From assembly GCA_934179675.1 (NCBI GenBank), contig CAKPQS010000014.1, positions 1 to 32,665 of the forward strand: DNA of 32,665 bases. The letters are read 5' to 3'. Positions 31,449 through 32,665 of the stretch are shown one piece after another. The position numbers were made by a program, and so were the translations under genes. Position 1 is the stretch's first letter; every line of letters starts with the position of its first letter. Below the pieces are notes generated by a model. That model ran no database searches. It was not told the origin of the DNA and worked only from the letters and a program-made list of their open reading frames with translations. The DNA is from an uncultured Bacilli bacterium. GTDB taxonomy: Bacteria; Bacillota_I; Bacilli_A; RF39; UBA660.

Positions 31449-31660
31449 AATTTCCTCCTAAAAAAACATTATAAATATAAGGACGATTATTACCGCGGTA
31501 CCACCTTATTTCATAATGTTATGCTTCTTTATAGTTTTTAACGCTACTTAGCGATTCAATCTAGAAAACAAGTTCATAAATAATATTTATTAATTTTCAT
31601 CAACCATTAACTTTCTACAAAATATTATTTTATTACTACTTTTTCCGTCTTTTTGAATAT
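31449..31660 (-). promoter_or_regulatory. Leucine T-box riboswitch of leuS
   Basis: A tRNA-sensing leader that reads through only when tRNA-Leu is uncharged. The T-box core AAGGTGGTACCGCGG lies at 31506-31492. Its TGGT would pair with the ACCA end of a tRNA with discriminator A, as in tRNA-Leu. The terminator is formed by AACATTAT plus AAATAAGG (31520-31504) pairing with CCTTATATTT and ATAATGTT (31482-31465), followed by a T-run. In stem I, ATAAAATAATAT pairs with ATATTATTTAT, leaving an AGTA loop-E strand opposite GAACTTG. The triplet CTT (31572-31570) is then a leucine specifier. The distal GGTTGATGAAAA motif is also typical. Confidence 0.93.
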
Positions 31661-31666
31661 ACAAAT

Positions 31667-31695
31667 ATGTTATCATATTTTTTTTATATAAGCAA
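31667..31695 (-). promoter_or_regulatory. Promoter of the leuS leader
   Basis: TTGCTT (31695-31690), 17-bp spacer, TAACAT (31672-31667) with TGA immediately before it. The start would be near 31660, about 210 bases ahead of the leuS ATG. Confidence 0.55.
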
Positions 31696-31890
31696 GTATT
31701 TAAGAAAAAATTATTTTTTTAGTAAAAATATGTTTTTACATTAAATATATATAATATTAAAATAAAGTCTATATATTTTAAAAATTGCTATTTTAGTTAT
31801 CTTAAAATTAATTAATTTGATATCATAACTTCATCTTTTAATTTATTAACATCATAAATTTGTCATTTTTCATAAAATGTATAATTATTA
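31696..31890. other. AT-rich intergenic region with nothing recognised
   Basis: Between the Nudix gene stop and the leuS promoter. It has no open frame with a ribosome binding site on either strand, no strong inverted repeat and no tandem repeat that I can see. Confidence 0.6.
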
Positions 31891-32370
31891 TTAATATTCT
31901 CTATAAACAAAATGAACTAATTCATCATTTTTTTCTTTTAATTTTTCTTTCATTATTTCAGGATTAATTTTATAATTATCTATTTCATCTATTTTAATCC
32001 ACTTGTATTTAGATTTTCCTTCAGTTAAATCCAAACTATCATATTCTTCATCGTAATATTTATATTTATTTTCATCAATCATTAATTTATAAAAAAAACT
32101 AATTTCATGATATTTTAGATTAGGAAACTCAATAAAACTTTCACCAATATACGAAAGTTTAACATCTTCATCAATATTAAGTTCTTCTTTTAATTCCCTT
32201 TTAATAGCATTTAAAGAGTCCTCATGAAGTTCAACTCTTCCACCAGGAAACATATAAAAATCATGATTTCCTTGTCTTTGCATAAATATTTTCGTTTTAT
32301 CTTTATTATAAATAATTCCTGATACTCTTACACCAAATCTATTGTTTTCATCTTTAATTGTTATTACCAT
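31891..32370 (-). CDS. Nudix hydrolase
   Basis: A 159-residue cytosolic pyrophosphohydrolase of unknown substrate. The Nudix box is complete in its catalytic core: G44-x5-E50-x7-R58-E59-L60-x-E62-E63 within FPGGRVELHEDSLNAIKREL, with the following conserved Gly replaced by Asn. The opening RVSGIIYNKDKTKIFMQRQG and the ending VHFVYREY are common to the 'MutT/NUDIX, ADP-ribose-like' group, but specificity cannot be read from these. GAGGAGG precedes the ATG closely. Upstream lies a 7-bp inverted repeat (TAGTTAA/TTAACTA, 32392-32413) that could be an operator. It stands alone with no co-directional partner in the window. Confidence 0.9.
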   Translation of the reverse strand: MVITIKDENNRFGVRVSGIIYNKDKTKIFMQRQGNHDFYMFPGGRVELHEDSLNAIKRELKEELNIDEDVKLSYIGESFIEFPNLKYHEISFFYKLMIDENKYKYYDEEYDSLDLTEGKSKYKWIKIDEIDNYKINPEIMKEKLKEKNDELVHFVYREY

Positions 32371-32391
32371 ATTATACCTCCTCGTATAATG

Positions 32392-32413
32392 TAGTTAAGA
32401 TATTTTTTAACTA
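32392..32413. promoter_or_regulatory. Inverted repeat upstream of the Nudix gene
   Basis: TAGTTAA and TTAACTA are perfect 7-bp arms separated by 8 bases, roughly 20 to 45 bases before the Nudix ATG, within the likely promoter. It is a candidate operator; no protein is assigned. Confidence 0.35.
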
Positions 32414-32465
32414 TATTTTCTTATTTAGATTTTTGTTAAGAGATATCTATAAACTCATTATTTTG

Positions 32466-32490
32466 TAGATTTTAAAATCTATAGTATAAT
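32466..32490 (+). promoter_or_regulatory. Promoter with an embedded 16-bp palindrome
   Basis: TATAAT at 32485-32490 has a TTGTAG-like -35 at 16 bp (32463-32468). The spacer holds the perfect palindrome TAGATTTTAAAATCTA (32466-32481), a repressor-site-like feature. Transcription would begin near 32497 towards the window edge. Confidence 0.5.
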
Positions 32491-32496
32491 GTCTGT

Positions 32497-32665
32497 AGAG
32501 ATAGAGTGGTTTTGGTTACCTCCTTGAACATTTGGTTCTTTAAATAGATTAAAGCCTCTTCTTTACAAATTGGGTATTAATAAGTTGTATAAGGATTAGA
32601 TTTTATCTATTGCCTTTCATTTGCGAGGTTATATCTTTGTAAAGGTACTGAGGGCATCGCCTCTA
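32497..32665 (+). ncRNA. Candidate structured untranslated RNA, cut by the window edge
   Basis: No frame with a ribosome binding site opens here on the plus strand, and base use is less AT-biased than in the flanks. The segment folds by eye into a rod: CTTTACAAA (32561-32569) pairs perfectly with TTTGTAAAG (32636-32644). Inside, AAGG/CCTT and the small hairpin TAGAT-TTT-ATCTA (32597-32609) sit at its exact centre. Outside, GCCTC (32554-32558) can pair with GAGGGC (32650-32655). A side hairpin GAAC-ATTTG-GTTC lies on the 5' arm, and TAGAG near the 5' end could pair with CTCTA at the window end. A rod-like RNA of about 180 bases resembles 6S RNA in size and shape, but I see no diagnostic sequence; a long 5' leader of a gene beyond the edge is the alternative. 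Confidence 0.4.

Noticed and set aside
32630..32665. Minus-strand coding sequence entering from the right edge
   Set aside because: All three frames reach stop codons within about 20 codons and none shows a recognisable protein end; the segment fits the plus-strand structured RNA better.
1..32665. tRNA, rRNA, insertion sequence, prophage or restriction-type genes
   Set aside because: I saw no cloverleaf with a GTTCRANNC arm, no rRNA segments, and no transposase, integrase or phage protein among the genes.

Overview
The window is very AT-rich, uses the standard stop codons (TGA ends several genes and Trp is TGG) and has strong Shine-Dalgarno sites. Its gene set points to a low-GC Bacillota: dnaG-rpoD-trmK synteny, a YqfQ/VrrA-like protein, a ComN-like protein, Rel-Dtd, a T-box leuS leader, a class B sortase and BspA-like surface proteins. 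An uncultured gut-type member of the Bacilli (Erysipelotrichia or RF39-like) fits best. This is an inference from gene content and base composition, not a taxonomic search.

Layout. 1-2475 (minus): a type IV pilus/competence-type pair (pilC-like, then the prepilin peptidase). It is followed by a small ORF interrupted by 17 copies of a tetranucleotide and by the start of a secreted protein that runs off the window. 2593-2910 (plus): a YqfQ/VrrA-like protein. 2993-6410 (minus): dnaG-rpoD-trmK. 6493-9136: a divergent pair, a transketolase homologue that has lost nearly all active-site histidines and a LexA homologue that lacks the autocleavage machinery. 9176-11865 (minus): ftsZ and ftsA, preceded by a small membrane protein. 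11926-12504 (plus): a DUF3298-like exported protein. 12501-18147 (minus): a giant vWA-domain surface protein with fifteen 67-residue repeats and a PPDTG anchor, then its class B sortase. 18417-23729 (minus): a five-gene operon, M3 peptidase, comN-like, rel, dtd and an AI-2E-type permease. 23828-25114 (plus): a MOP-family flippase. 25121-28968 (minus): two tandem BspA-like DUF285 repeat proteins. 29058-31660 (minus): leuS under a leucine T-box. 31891-32370 (minus): a Nudix hydrolase. 32466-32665 (plus): a promoter driving an apparently untranslated, rod-like RNA cut by the window edge.

Two themes stand out. First, housekeeping genes (replication primase, sigma factor, division, stringent response, tRNA charging and tRNA quality control) alternate with cell-surface genes that carry repeats at several scales: a 4-bp tract able to switch a frame, 15-bp units in the YqfQ-like gene, 78-bp DUF285 units and 201-bp adhesin units. 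Second, two adjacent divergently transcribed genes encode full-fold proteins without catalytic residues. Promoters read by eye mostly have an extended -10 (TGnTATAAT type).

The most unusual signals are the frame-switching tetranucleotide in an operon with pilus-type genes, the degenerate transketolase and LexA, the 11-codon leader ORF coupled to the giant adhesin, and the unassigned structured RNA at the right edge. All calls come from reading the sequence; no database search or folding program was run.
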